In this document: positions 1-8,217 of the stretch, piece after piece
How the letters are laid out: each line of letters begins with the position of its first letter
Numbering within the stretch: position 1 is the first letter of the stretch
From: Clostridiales bacterium
Lineage (GTDB): Bacteria > Bacillota > Clostridia > Peptostreptococcales > Anaerovoracaceae
Direction: 5' to 3'
DNA: 32,569 nt
Assembly: GCA_012513435.1 (NCBI GenBank)
Contig: JAAZCE010000040.1
Coordinates: 1-32,569 of the forward strand
Made by a program: the position numbers and the translations under genes
Notes under the pieces: generated by a model
Databases searched by the model: none
What the model saw: the letters and a program-made list of their open reading frames with translations, nothing else
Told to the model about the DNA's origin: nothing

Positions 1-1
1 A

Positions 2-646
2 TCTACACTTGTTAAACTGCTTAGTTGCGAAGAGTACCCTACCTCGGGTAAGGTATTTATAGATGATTATGATATTTCAGAGCTAAAAAGAAGCCTTGTT
101 CCATATCTTCGTAGAAATATTGGAATGATTTTTCAAGATTTTAGATTAATAACATCTAAAACTGTTTATGAAAACGTGGCCTTTGCTATGGAAATAGTAC
201 ATCAGCCCAAGCGACTGATAGATAAATATGTTCCTCAAGTACTGAGCATGGTAGGAGTTGCCGATATGGCGGACAAGTACCCCGATGAGCTGTCTGCTGG
301 AGAACAGCAGAGGGTAGCTATCGCAAGAGCAATAGTCAATAAACCGCGAATATTAATAGCGGACGAGCCTACAGGGAATTTGGATCCGGATACTGCATGG
401 GAGATAATGCAGCTGCTGGATCAGATAAACATGAGAGGAACTACTATCCTCATGGTTACTCATGCCAAGGATATAGTTGACAAAATGGGCAAGCGTGTAA
501 TAGCCATAGAAAAAGGCAGGATAGTAAGAGACGAGTTCGGAACATACGGCTTTGAGGAAGCCCTCGCGGAAGTAGATGTCAGTACGGACACCATACAGAG
601 CAGAAGAACTTTCAGGTCTAGATTCAAGAGAGGAGGGCAAGTATGA
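2..646 (+). CDS. ftsE: Cell-division ABC ATPase FtsE (5' end missing)
   Basis: Reading from base 2 the frame is open to TGA at 644-646, so the gene enters from outside the window. The first residues (STLVKLL) are the tail of the Walker A helix; only the region up to about the P-loop is lost. Visible next are the Q-loop (FQDFRLI), the ABC signature (LSAGEQQRVAIARA), Walker B (ILIADEPTGNLD) and the H-loop (MVTHAKD). FtsE is the cytoplasmic ATPase partner of FtsX; in Firmicutes the pair switches on PcsB/CwlO-type murein hydrolases rather than transporting a substrate. The stop overlaps the ftsX start (ATGA), so the two are translationally coupled. The order ftsE-ftsX-hydrolase supports FtsE over other ABC ATPases. 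Confidence 0.95.
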   Translation, partial: STLVKLLSCEEYPTSGKVFIDDYDISELKRSLVPYLRRNIGMIFQDFRLITSKTVYENVAFAMEIVHQPKRLIDKYVPQVLSMVGVADMADKYPDELSAGEQQRVAIARAIVNKPRILIADEPTGNLDPDTAWEIMQLLDQINMRGTTILMVTHAKDIVDKMGKRVIAIEKGRIVRDEFGTYGFEEALAEVDVSTDTIQSRRTFRSRFKRGGQV

Positions 647-1536
647 TGAGAAGATTTCTTTATACTTTAAAACAGGCCTTTCTTCAGGTTTTTAGAAACA
701 GAGCAATGTCATTGGCATCAATTTTTGCCATTACGGCCATGTTGATGATACTGAGCATTTTTTTTATCTTGGTTATTAATGTCAACACGGCGGCTCAGTC
801 CATCCAGAAGGATTATGATTCTATAGAGCTGTTTTTAGATGATGAGACGAAAAAAACCGAAGCAAATTACATAGTGAATCAGATGAAGAATGAAGACGGC
901 GTTCAAGATGCTTACTACAAGAGCAAGGAGGACGCTATGGCTGAATTCAAGGGGAGATGGGGAGAAAACGCATATCTTCTCGACAGCCTCCAGGACAATC
1001 CTCTTCCTAATTCGGTAGTTGTAGTGATAGACGACCTTGAACAAGCAGAACATATTGCTAAGGTTGCAGAGGGCTTTGACGGAGTAGAAGACGTTAAGTT
1101 CTATAAGGATACTGTGGACAAGCTGCTTAATGCTACCAAGTTCATACAGATAGCCGGTATAGTAATAATGGCATTCCTAGTAATCGTATCGATAGTGGTC
1201 GTATCCAATACCATTAAGCTTACGGTAGTCAACAGGTCAAATGAGATAAACATCATGAAATATGTAGGGGCGACTAATTGGTTTATCAGGGGTCCGTTTC
1301 TGGCGGAGGGAATAATAATAGGTGTTATTTCTGCTGCTGTATCGGTGGGAATTTCGGGATTGATGTATAAGAAAATCATAGATGCAATAGGCGACCAAGT
1401 ATTTTCCATACTGTCGATGCCGATGGTTCCGGTGGGATTCCTCGTGTATAATTTTGCCTGGATATTCGCAGCACTGGGAATAAGCATAGGTGCCTGCGGA
1501 AGTATTATATCTATGAGGAAATTTTTGGATGCATAG
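643..1536 (+). CDS. ftsX: Cell-division membrane protein FtsX
   Basis: 297 aa, the usual FtsX length. It has a short basic cytoplasmic N-terminus, a first membrane segment at about residues 22-47, an extracellular domain of about 120 residues, then three more membrane segments in the C-terminal half (about 170-195, 220-242 and 265-290). This is the FtsX/MacB four-helix plan. The loop containing SNTIKLTVVNRSNEINIMKY is the conserved cytoplasmic coupling region of FtsX permeases. The start is ATG at 643 behind AGGAGG (631-636), overlapping the ftsE stop. FtsX passes the FtsE ATPase cycle across the membrane to an extracellular murein hydrolase, and two such candidate hydrolases follow 16 bases downstream. 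Confidence 0.95.
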   Translation: MMRRFLYTLKQAFLQVFRNRAMSLASIFAITAMLMILSIFFILVINVNTAAQSIQKDYDSIELFLDDETKKTEANYIVNQMKNEDGVQDAYYKSKEDAMAEFKGRWGENAYLLDSLQDNPLPNSVVVVIDDLEQAEHIAKVAEGFDGVEDVKFYKDTVDKLLNATKFIQIAGIVIMAFLVIVSIVVVSNTIKLTVVNRSNEINIMKYVGATNWFIRGPFLAEGIIIGVISAAVSVGISGLMYKKIIDAIGDQVFSILSMPMVPVGFLVYNFAWIFAALGISIGACGSIISMRKFLDA

Positions 1537-1552
1537 AAAAGGAGTGAGCTAA

Positions 1553-2629
1553 TTGAAGAAGTCGAGAATTGCAATAATAACAGCCTTGATGCTTGTCTTT
1601 GTCATGTGTCTGGACATATCCATAGTAAGTGCCAAATCCCTCAGCGAAATAAGAAGTGAGATTAAAGAGAAGCAGGCGGAGCTTGAAGCAGGTAAATCAA
1701 AGGAAAGCAGTTTAGCGGCTCAGGTAAACGAGCTTGAGAAAAAGATATACCAGCTTGAGAGCGAAGTAAGCAAAAACGAGGAAAATCTTAAGGCCTTGGA
1801 GGCAGAGCTGGCCGAGGCGGAAGCAAAGGTTGATACTCAAAACGATAATCTTGGGGGAAGGCTGAGAAATATGTACAAAAACGGGTCTGTAGGATTCCTG
1901 GACGTGCTTTTGGATTCAAACAGTTTCTCGGAGTTTTTGACGAATCTTGGCCTTGTGGAAAAGGTCTACGCCAGTGACAAGGATGTGCTGGAAGGGCTTG
2001 AGGCCGCTTATAACGATATAGATACCAAGAAAAAAGAGGTGGAAACCTTAAAGGCCGAACTGGAGAAATCCAAGACGGTTGCTCAGGAGGAAAAGGCCAC
2101 TGTAGAGAAGCAAAAGGCGGAGATAGCCGCATCTAACAATGAAACGGAAAAGATGATAGATGACCTTGCTGCAGATGCTCAGGCAATATCATCGACTATA
2201 ACCAACAACGGAAGCTCCAGTGACTCTTCGGACTACGGTGGCGGCATTATGGCATGGCCTACGCCTTCATGTAGGATCATAACCTCTGATTACGGCTATA
2301 GAATACACCCCATTTCAGGCGTGTATTCGGGACATACGGGAATAGATATAGGGGCATCCTATGGGAGCGCTGTAGTGGCCGCTAATGCGGGAACGGTCAT
2401 TTATTCAGGCTGGTATGGTGGGTACGGTAATTGCGTTATCGTTGACCACGGCGGCGGTATTAGTACATTATACGGGCATAACTCATCCCTGCTGGTAAGC
2501 TATGGACAACGTGTGTCGCGGGGACAAACTATAGCCAGAGTAGGCTCTACAGGTAATTCTACAGGGCCTCACTGTCATTTTGAGGTTAGGGTAAACAGCA
2601 ATCCTGTTAATCCTTGGAACTATTTATAG
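1553..2629 (+). CDS. Secreted coiled-coil M23 murein hydrolase, copy 1 (PcsB/EnvC-like)
   Basis: 358 aa. The N-terminal signal sequence (basic start, hydrophobic stretch, probable cleavage after VSAK near residue 28) is followed by a long heptad-rich coiled coil (about 30-205), a Ser/Gly linker and a C-terminal LytM/M23 endopeptidase domain (about 232-358). The zinc and catalytic motifs are complete: HxxxD at H261/D265, YGH at H309 and HxH at H340-H342. The coiled coil carries the NMYKNG and SFSEFLTNL motifs typical of FtsX-controlled hydrolases. The start is TTG at 1553 behind AAAGGAG; no better start is present. Placement right after ftsX suggests it is an FtsEX-activated peptidoglycan hydrolase. 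Its neighbour is a paralogue. Confidence 0.92.
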   Translation: MKKSRIAIITALMLVFVMCLDISIVSAKSLSEIRSEIKEKQAELEAGKSKESSLAAQVNELEKKIYQLESEVSKNEENLKALEAELAEAEAKVDTQNDNLGGRLRNMYKNGSVGFLDVLLDSNSFSEFLTNLGLVEKVYASDKDVLEGLEAAYNDIDTKKKEVETLKAELEKSKTVAQEEKATVEKQKAEIAASNNETEKMIDDLAADAQAISSTITNNGSSSDSSDYGGGIMAWPTPSCRIITSDYGYRIHPISGVYSGHTGIDIGASYGSAVVAANAGTVIYSGWYGGYGNCVIVDHGGGISTLYGHNSSLLVSYGQRVSRGQTIARVGSTGNSTGPHCHFEVRVNSNPVNPWNYL

Positions 2630-2642
2630 GAGGACGTAATTT

Positions 2643-3728
2643 ATGAGAAAATCCCGATTTATGGTTGCAGTGGCAGTAATGCTCTCCCTGTTCATGTGCT
2701 TCGATACAGCGGTGGTAGGAGCTGCTACCTTGAGCCAACTAAGAAACGATATTTCCCAGAGGCAGGCTGAGCTTAACAAAGGACAGGAAGAGGAAGCCAG
2801 TCTGGCGAAGCAGTTGGGAGAGCTTGAGGGGAAGATGTTACAGCTTCAAGCCCAGATAAGCACAGGTGAGGAAAAGCTCAAGACCCTTGAGGCAGAGCTT
2901 GCCGAGGCTCAGAAAAAAGTAGATACGCAAAACGATAATTTAGGAAACAGATTGGAGAACATGTATAAGAACGGAACGGTAGGCTTTGCGGATGTACTAC
3001 TGGATTCCAACAGTTTCTCTGAGTTTCTTACCAATCTTGATTTGGTAGAAAAAATATATTCCAGTGACAAAGAGGTGTTGTCTGAGCTTCAAGAGGCTCA
3101 CGATGCAATAGAGACCAAGAAGAAGGAAGTTGAAACTCTTCAGGCAGAGCTGGAAAAATCCAAGACAGTGGCTGAGGAGCAGCAGGAATCTGTTTCCGCC
3201 AAGAAAGCCGAACTTGCGGCAGAAAATGAAGAGACTGCACAGATGATAGATGAAATGCAGGCGGAAGCCGATGCTATGACTGCCAAAATAAATGCGTCAG
3301 CATCCAGCAGCTCATCATCTACATATTATGGCGGCGTTATGGCCTGGCCTTGTCCGGGCTATGGTACAGGCTGGATAACCTCAGACTTCGGTAACAGATG
3401 GCATCCCGTATATGGAGGCTATAAATTTCATACAGGTATAGACATCGGAGCATCGGGCGGGACACCTATAGTAGCAGCCAACAGCGGCAAAGTAATCTTA
3501 GCCGGATGGAATGGGGGCTATGGTAACTGTGTTGTAATTGACCACGGCGGCGGTATAACCACTCTATATGGGCATACCCGTGGATTGAATGTCTATAGAG
3601 GACAGCAGGTTTCCAGAGGCCAAACTATAGCCTGGGTTGGGACTACAGGGACATCTACGGGAAATCATTTGCACTTTGAAGTGCGAGTAAATGGATCATA
3701 TAAGAATCCCTTGAATTATATTACATAA
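2643..3728 (+). CDS. Secreted coiled-coil M23 murein hydrolase, copy 2 (PcsB/EnvC-like)
   Basis: 361 aa, with the same architecture as the preceding gene: signal sequence (about 1-28), coiled coil (about 30-210), Ser-rich linker, M23 domain (about 235-361). Active-site motifs are intact (H263/D267, YGH, H342-L-H344). Long blocks of the coiled coil are shared with copy 1, including NMYKNG and DVLLDSNSFSEFLTNL, so this is a tandem duplication. The main difference near the active site is a short insertion (CPGYGTGWITSDFG against CRIITSDYG). ATG at 2643 follows AGGAGG, 13 bases after the previous stop. It probably also acts in septal or peripheral peptidoglycan cleavage under FtsEX; which copy contacts FtsX cannot be told from sequence. 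Confidence 0.92.
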   Translation: MRKSRFMVAVAVMLSLFMCFDTAVVGAATLSQLRNDISQRQAELNKGQEEEASLAKQLGELEGKMLQLQAQISTGEEKLKTLEAELAEAQKKVDTQNDNLGNRLENMYKNGTVGFADVLLDSNSFSEFLTNLDLVEKIYSSDKEVLSELQEAHDAIETKKKEVETLQAELEKSKTVAEEQQESVSAKKAELAAENEETAQMIDEMQAEADAMTAKINASASSSSSSTYYGGVMAWPCPGYGTGWITSDFGNRWHPVYGGYKFHTGIDIGASGGTPIVAANSGKVILAGWNGGYGNCVVIDHGGGITTLYGHTRGLNVYRGQQVSRGQTIAWVGTTGTSTGNHLHFEVRVNGSYKNPLNYIT

Positions 3729-3748
3729 ATCGAAAGGTCACTCATACT

Positions 3749-5377
3749 ATGGGGAGCGCTAAGGAAATATTATATGAAATTCTCAAGCTGAGAGAAATCG
3801 AAAGGACGGATGATATTTCCGAGTTTTTATCCGCAAAACCGCAGAAAGCTTATAATCCATTCCTTCTTCTCAACATGGAAGCAGGAGTGGATTTGTTGTT
3901 GTCTGAGATAAAATCGGGGAGTAGGATATGCATTTACGGAGATTATGATGCAGACGGAGTAACTTCGATTTGTATTATGATGTCGGTATTATCTGCGCTG
4001 ACCCATAATATTATGTATTACATTCCTTCTAGATTTGAAGAAGGATATGGGTTGAACAATGAAGCCATAGACAGGGTGAAGGCGCAGGGGGCGGAGCTGT
4101 TGATAACCGTAGACTGCGGCAGCGTATCTTATGATGAAGTGGAATATGCCAAATCTCTTGGAATGAAGGTAATAGTTACAGACCATCACAGCATAGACAG
4201 TATTAAGGCCGATTGCATACTTATAAATCCTAAGCAAAAGGAATGTGCATATCCCTTTAAGGGATTGGCGGGCTGCGGCGTGGCCTTTAAGTTTGCTCAG
4301 GCTGTCACACAGCGTGCAGCCCTTGGTAGCCACTTGCTGCACAAGGCTCTTGATTTTGTGGCCATAGGCACGGTAGGAGACATAGTACCGTTGGTGGACG
4401 AGAACAGAACACTGGTAAAATACGGATTGGCGAAGATAAACGATGCCGGTGGTAGAAAATCCATAAGAAGCCTTGTTGAGGCTATTTCTATTCCTTATGT
4501 CACAGCAGAGAGAATAGCATACGGGCTGGCGCCTCATATAAATGCCGCCGGACGTATGGCACAGGCGAAAATTGCAGCGGAGCTGCTCTTATCAGAAAGG
4601 GATGGGGAGATAGACAGATTGGTTTCCCAGCTGGTTGAATACAATGGCAGGCGGCGAAAATTGCAGGACGAAGCCTATGATAAGTGCAGTCAACGCATAT
4701 CAGGGCAAGATGATTTCTTGGTACTTAGAATGGATGATATGCATGAGGGCATCGGGGGAATCGTCGCAGGAAAGATAAAGGAGAATTTTTATCGTCCGGT
4801 GGTGATTCTTACCCCTTCGGGCCAAGGTCTTCTGAAGGGTACAGGCAGAAGTATTCCTGGCGTGGATATATACAGGCTACTAAAGAACCATGATGAGTTG
4901 TTTATCAGGTTCGGAGGGCATGAAAGCGCCTGCGGATTCCTAATTCCTGAGGAAAACATGTTTAAATTTCGAGAACTTGTAAATACTGACATAGCAATAC
5001 TAAAAGAGAAAACCCCATCTTTGTTTGAGAGAGAGAATAAATGGGAGCTGAAGCTAACCCCAGGGGAAGCCACCGTAGAGCTTGCAAAAGAGCTGATGTT
5101 TCTTGAACCCTGTGGGGAGGGAAACCAAAAACCTGTTTTTTACATAGAGGATGTTCAGCCCTCATCGTTAAAGTTCATGGGGAGTGAAGAACAGCATTTA
5201 AAATTCACTGTGACCGGACGTGATGGAAGTTCATTGGAATGTGTTTTTTTCGGAAGGGCACAGGAAAAAAAGGATTTGCTTGATGGAGGCAGTAGTGTGG
5301 ATATCATGGGCAGAGTATCGCTGCATATTTGGAGAGGAAGCGAGTCTGTTCAGTTTATCGTAGAGGAGATATTATGA
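3749..5377 (+). CDS. recJ: Single-stranded-DNA-specific 5'-3' exonuclease RecJ
   Basis: 542 aa, a little shorter than most RecJ proteins (about 560-580). DHH phosphoesterase motifs are in order: DYDADG (D65-G70), VDCGS, DHH (D145-H147) and GRM in HINAAGRMAQA; these bind the two metal ions. A DHHA1 domain follows (GGIVAGKIKE, FGGHESACGF) and then the C-terminal OB-type domain (about 430-542). RecJ degrades single-stranded DNA in recombination and mismatch or base-excision repair. It lies in the envelope operon, 20 bases after the hydrolase and overlapping ctpA by four bases. ATG at 3749 is preceded by GAAAGG at a somewhat long spacing. Confidence 0.93.
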   Translation: MGSAKEILYEILKLREIERTDDISEFLSAKPQKAYNPFLLLNMEAGVDLLLSEIKSGSRICIYGDYDADGVTSICIMMSVLSALTHNIMYYIPSRFEEGYGLNNEAIDRVKAQGAELLITVDCGSVSYDEVEYAKSLGMKVIVTDHHSIDSIKADCILINPKQKECAYPFKGLAGCGVAFKFAQAVTQRAALGSHLLHKALDFVAIGTVGDIVPLVDENRTLVKYGLAKINDAGGRKSIRSLVEAISIPYVTAERIAYGLAPHINAAGRMAQAKIAAELLLSERDGEIDRLVSQLVEYNGRRRKLQDEAYDKCSQRISGQDDFLVLRMDDMHEGIGGIVAGKIKENFYRPVVILTPSGQGLLKGTGRSIPGVDIYRLLKNHDELFIRFGGHESACGFLIPEENMFKFRELVNTDIAILKEKTPSLFERENKWELKLTPGEATVELAKELMFLEPCGEGNQKPVFYIEDVQPSSLKFMGSEEQHLKFTVTGRDGSSLECVFFGRAQEKKDLLDGGSSVDIMGRVSLHIWRGSESVQFIVEEIL

Positions 5378-6498
5378 TGCAGGGAAAGAAAAAATTTGTA
5401 GTTTGTTTGTTCATCGCATTCCTGGTAGGCTTCATGTCGGCAGCTGCAGGCTCCGCCCTTATTTTTAATGCAAAATACGGAGATTATGGGAAATACCAGA
5501 GGCTGGGGGAATTGTATGAGAAGATGGATTCTCTCTATTACAAGGATATTGATGATGAGGATGCTGTTACAGGAGCGTGCAAGGGTCTTGTTGAGGGACT
5601 TGGAGATCCCTATTCGGCATATATGACGGCAAAGGAATACAAAAATTATATGACAAGCGTCACGGGAGAATATTCGGGGATAGGAATAACCTTTGCTGAG
5701 GATACGGCAGGGTTTGTGGTAGTCAGTGTGCATAAGGACTCTCCCGCAGAAAAGGCGGGTATTCAGCCGGGAGATTACATCCTTTCGGTCAATGATAAGG
5801 AATACAGCGACTTAGACGTTATGGCAACGGACATCAGGGGCGAAACGGGAACTACGGTAAAGATAAAGTATTATAACGATGAAGGCGAGAAGGAAGCCAC
5901 CTTAACGAGAGAAGAAATAGTACAAGAAAGCGTAGAATACGAGATGATAGACCAGGATACGGCGTACATACAGATAACCTCTTTCATAGAAGCTACGGCA
6001 GATGATTTTGATAAGGCTCTTAAGGATGCTGAGGCTAAGGGAGCAAAAAATCTGATTCTCGACCTTAGAGACAACGGCGGTGGGCTTGTGAACCAGTGTG
6101 TTGATATTGCCGATGAGTTTCTGGATGAAGGGGTAGTGACGTACCTTGAGGACAGAAAAAAGAACAGACAGAACTATAAATCAAAGGACGGGAAAACCGA
6201 TTTGAATACCATAGTGCTGGTAAACGAAAACAGCGCTAGTGCTTCGGAGATACTTGCGGGGGCTCTTAAGGACAACGGCTTCAAGCTAGTGGGTCAGAAG
6301 ACATACGGCAAAGGTGTGGTTCAGGGCACGGAAGAATTAAGCGACGGTTCGGCTTTGAAAATAACTGTGGCTCAGTACTTCTCTCCTGACGGACATAAGG
6401 TCAATAAGAAGGGAGTAACACCTGATTATATCGTTGAAAATGAGAAGGACTCTCAAACCGACCTGCAGCTTGATAAAGCATTGAGTCTTATACAGTAA
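5374..6498 (+). CDS. ctpA: Carboxy-terminal processing protease, S41 family (CtpA/CtpB type)
   Basis: 374 aa. The N-terminus (MMQGKKKF then about 22 hydrophobic residues) is a membrane anchor or signal. A PDZ domain spans about 90-175 (GIGITF, DSPAEKAGIQPGDYILSVN). The S41 core follows with LDLRDNGGG, the nucleophile motif SASASE (287-292, probably S289) and the general base K313 in TYGKGVVQ. It cleaves periplasmic or surface substrates from the C-terminus. I chose ATG 5374, which overlaps the recJ stop (ATGA) behind GAGGAG at 5363-5368; ATG 5377 is equally well spaced. An in-frame TTG at 5329 inside recJ has no ribosome binding site. Related CtpB cleaves SpoIVFA in sporulation, but location beside ftsEX and hydrolases suggests envelope maintenance. 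Confidence 0.92.
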   Translation: MMQGKKKFVVCLFIAFLVGFMSAAAGSALIFNAKYGDYGKYQRLGELYEKMDSLYYKDIDDEDAVTGACKGLVEGLGDPYSAYMTAKEYKNYMTSVTGEYSGIGITFAEDTAGFVVVSVHKDSPAEKAGIQPGDYILSVNDKEYSDLDVMATDIRGETGTTVKIKYYNDEGEKEATLTREEIVQESVEYEMIDQDTAYIQITSFIEATADDFDKALKDAEAKGAKNLILDLRDNGGGLVNQCVDIADEFLDEGVVTYLEDRKKNRQNYKSKDGKTDLNTIVLVNENSASASEILAGALKDNGFKLVGQKTYGKGVVQGTEELSDGSALKITVAQYFSPDGHKVNKKGVTPDYIVENEKDSQTDLQLDKALSLIQ

Positions 6499-6512
6499 AG
6501 GGGTGGAGAAAT

Positions 6513-7049
6513 ATGAGAATAATTGCAGGAGAATACAAGGGCAGGAGGCTGAAATCGCCCCCTGATTATACTGTAAGGCCTACTACGGACAAGGTGAAGG
6601 AAGCTTTGTTCAGCATCCTTTCTGAAAAAATATGGGACAGTAGGGTGCTGGACCTGTTTTCGGGCACAGGCAACCTGGGGTTGGAAGCCCTCAGCAGAGG
6701 TGCCAGGCTCTGCGTTTTTGCCGATAACTCAAGGGACAGCATTGAGCTTATCAAGGGTAATATCACCCACTGCGGAGCAGAGGATAAAGCCAGGGTAGCC
6801 GCAGGAGATTACAGGAGGGTAATAGCCAAGGAAAGAGAGCCTTTCGATATCATACTTTTGGATCCGCCCTATGGGAAGGGTTATCTGGAGGAATGCTTTA
6901 AACTGATAGAGGAAAATCATTCTCTTGCCTGCGACGGGGTAATAGTGGCAGAGCACAGGAAAGAAGAGGTTTTGCCAGAAGAATTTTGCGGGTTGACGAA
7001 AGTTAAAGAAAGAAGATATGGCGTAATCATGCTTTCAATATATAGTTGA
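6513..7049 (+). CDS. rsmD: 16S rRNA (guanine966-N2)-methyltransferase RsmD
   Basis: 178 aa, normal for the family. The N-terminus MRIIAGEYKGRRLKSP and the VRPTTDKVKEALFSIL block are diagnostic. The SAM-binding motif I is VLDLFSGTGNLGLEAL and the catalytic motif is DPPY (LLDPPYGKGY), which positions the target guanine amino group. It methylates G966 of 16S rRNA in the assembling small subunit. ATG at 6513 follows AAAGGGGTGG. It is the last gene of the ftsEX-ctpA run and directly precedes coaD, a very common order; the coaD promoter overlaps its stop codon. Confidence 0.95.
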   Translation: MRIIAGEYKGRRLKSPPDYTVRPTTDKVKEALFSILSEKIWDSRVLDLFSGTGNLGLEALSRGARLCVFADNSRDSIELIKGNITHCGAEDKARVAAGDYRRVIAKEREPFDIILLDPPYGKGYLEECFKLIEENHSLACDGVIVAEHRKEEVLPEEFCGLTKVKERRYGVIMLSIYS

Positions 7050-7074
7050 ATAGGTCAAAAAAACGTGATATAAT
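7046..7074 (+). promoter_or_regulatory. Sigma-A-type promoter for coaD
   Basis: TTGAAT (7046-7051), 17-base spacer, TATAAT (7069-7074). The -35 box overlaps the rsmD stop codon (7047-7049). The likely transcription start is near 7081, just before the coaD ribosome binding site, giving a very short leader. Confidence 0.75.
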
Positions 7075-7101
7075 TAGTAGTACTTGTGGGAGGATGCATT
7101 C

Positions 7102-7587
7102 ATGAAATCAAAGGCACTTTATACAGGTTCTTTTGACCCGCTGACAAAAGGTCACTTGAACATTATTGAAAGGGCGGCAAAGCTATATGAGGAATTGACC
7201 GTGGGAATCATAGTTAATCCTTCTAAGGAGTCCATGTTTTCTCTTGAGGAGAGAGAGGAAATGATGAAAGAAACCCTAAGGCATTTAACAAATGTAAGAG
7301 TTGGTCATTTCTCAGGGCTTTTGGCAGACTATGTGAACGAGAATGGCTTTGATGTGGTGGTCAGAGGACTGAGAGCGACTATGGATTTTGAATACGAAAT
7401 TCAGATGGCACAGATGAACGCAAGGCTTTTTGATGACAAGGTTGAAACTGTATTTTTGATGACAGCACCCAGGTATTCCTTTATCAGCTCAAGTATGATA
7501 AAGGAGGTACATACTCTAGGTGGATGCATAGATGGACTTGTTCCTGATGAAATACTGGAATATATGAATAAGAAAACCGTTAAGTAG
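7102..7587 (+). CDS. coaD: Phosphopantetheine adenylyltransferase CoaD
   Basis: 161 aa from ATG 7102, matching the usual 158-165. Motifs are the nucleotidyltransferase T/HxGH site in YTGSFDPLTKGHLNII, the substrate block RGLRATMDFEYE, and the C-terminal YSFISSSMIKEV corresponding to the ISSTxVR motif. It transfers AMP from ATP to 4'-phosphopantetheine, the penultimate step of coenzyme A synthesis, in the cytoplasm. GGGAGGA at 7088-7094 is well spaced from ATG 7102. The in-frame TTG at 7084 would add six residues but sits in front of that site and is rejected. It has its own promoter and is followed 9 bases later by a coiled-coil gene. Confidence 0.96.
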   Translation: MKSKALYTGSFDPLTKGHLNIIERAAKLYEELTVGIIVNPSKESMFSLEEREEMMKETLRHLTNVRVGHFSGLLADYVNENGFDVVVRGLRATMDFEYEIQMAQMNARLFDDKVETVFLMTAPRYSFISSSMIKEVHTLGGCIDGLVPDEILEYMNKKTVK

Positions 7588-7596
7588 GAGGGTGTT

Positions 7597-8163
7597 ATGA
7601 GAGTTTTGGAACTTTTGGAAGAAATCGAAGAAATAGTTGATACTGCTGCAGGTTTTCCTCTTACAGGAAAGATTATGGTAGATTCTCAGGAGTTGCTGGA
7701 AATCGTTAGGGAAATACGAGCTGAACTGCCGGATGAGATACAGCAGGCTCAATGGATTAAGAATGAAAGAGAAAGGATAATCTCCGAAGCGAAGACACAA
7801 TATGAGGCGGTCATAGATGATGCCCAGAAACAGGCGGATACGCTCGTTGAAAATAACGACATTACAATAAAGGCAAAGATGAGAGCCGAGGAGCTTATCA
7901 GGGTTACCGAAAACACAGCGAAACAGTTAAAAATTGGTACATATGATTACCTGGATGGCATACTTTACAGTTTCCAGGGCAAGATGGAGCACCTGAGTTC
8001 CATATATTTTGGTGAAATGTTTACCAGCATAGAAAAGGCCTTTGATGACATCAATTCGGCGCTGGCTTCTAATAGAGATGAGCTCAAGGATATGGCTTAC
8101 AGAACTCAGATGAATGCAGACGATGTCCCTGAGTCCTTCCAGTCACGAGAGGAAGAAGGATAG
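7597..8163 (+). CDS. Coiled-coil protein of unknown function (V/F-type ATPase stalk-like)
   Basis: 188 aa, acidic and almost entirely helical. Residues about 1-60 contain LLEEIEEIVDTA and a GKIMVDSQELLEIVREI segment; residues about 60-110 (NERERIISEAKTQYEAVID and onward) form a long Glu/Lys/Ala coiled coil resembling the stalk subunits of rotary ATPases, and the C-terminus is polar. There is no membrane segment or catalytic motif. Clostridial homologues in this position, between coaD and ylbJ, are usually named ATPase-like or hypothetical because of this resemblance alone. Functional involvement in an ATPase is not supported. ATG 7597 follows AGGAGGG. A DivIVA-like scaffold role is possible but unproven. 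Confidence 0.85.
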   Translation: MRVLELLEEIEEIVDTAAGFPLTGKIMVDSQELLEIVREIRAELPDEIQQAQWIKNERERIISEAKTQYEAVIDDAQKQADTLVENNDITIKAKMRAEELIRVTENTAKQLKIGTYDYLDGILYSFQGKMEHLSSIYFGEMFTSIEKAFDDINSALASNRDELKDMAYRTQMNADDVPESFQSREEEG

Positions 8164-8217
8164 GACTTACATAGAACAGATGGTTATATATCCATGGTTC
8201 GGCGAATATGCTGAATC

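Noticed and set aside
3989-4537. 182-residue minus-strand open frame inside recJ
   Set aside because: Shadow of a well-supported gene, with no ribosome binding site and no recognisable domain.
5329-5373. TTG start of ctpA inside recJ
   Set aside because: No ribosome binding site; the ATG at 5374 has GAGGAG and begins with a proper membrane anchor.
8164-8217. Sigma-E promoter for ylbJ
   Set aside because: The gap has ATAT-like runs but no acceptable CATACAAT-type -10 at the right distance.
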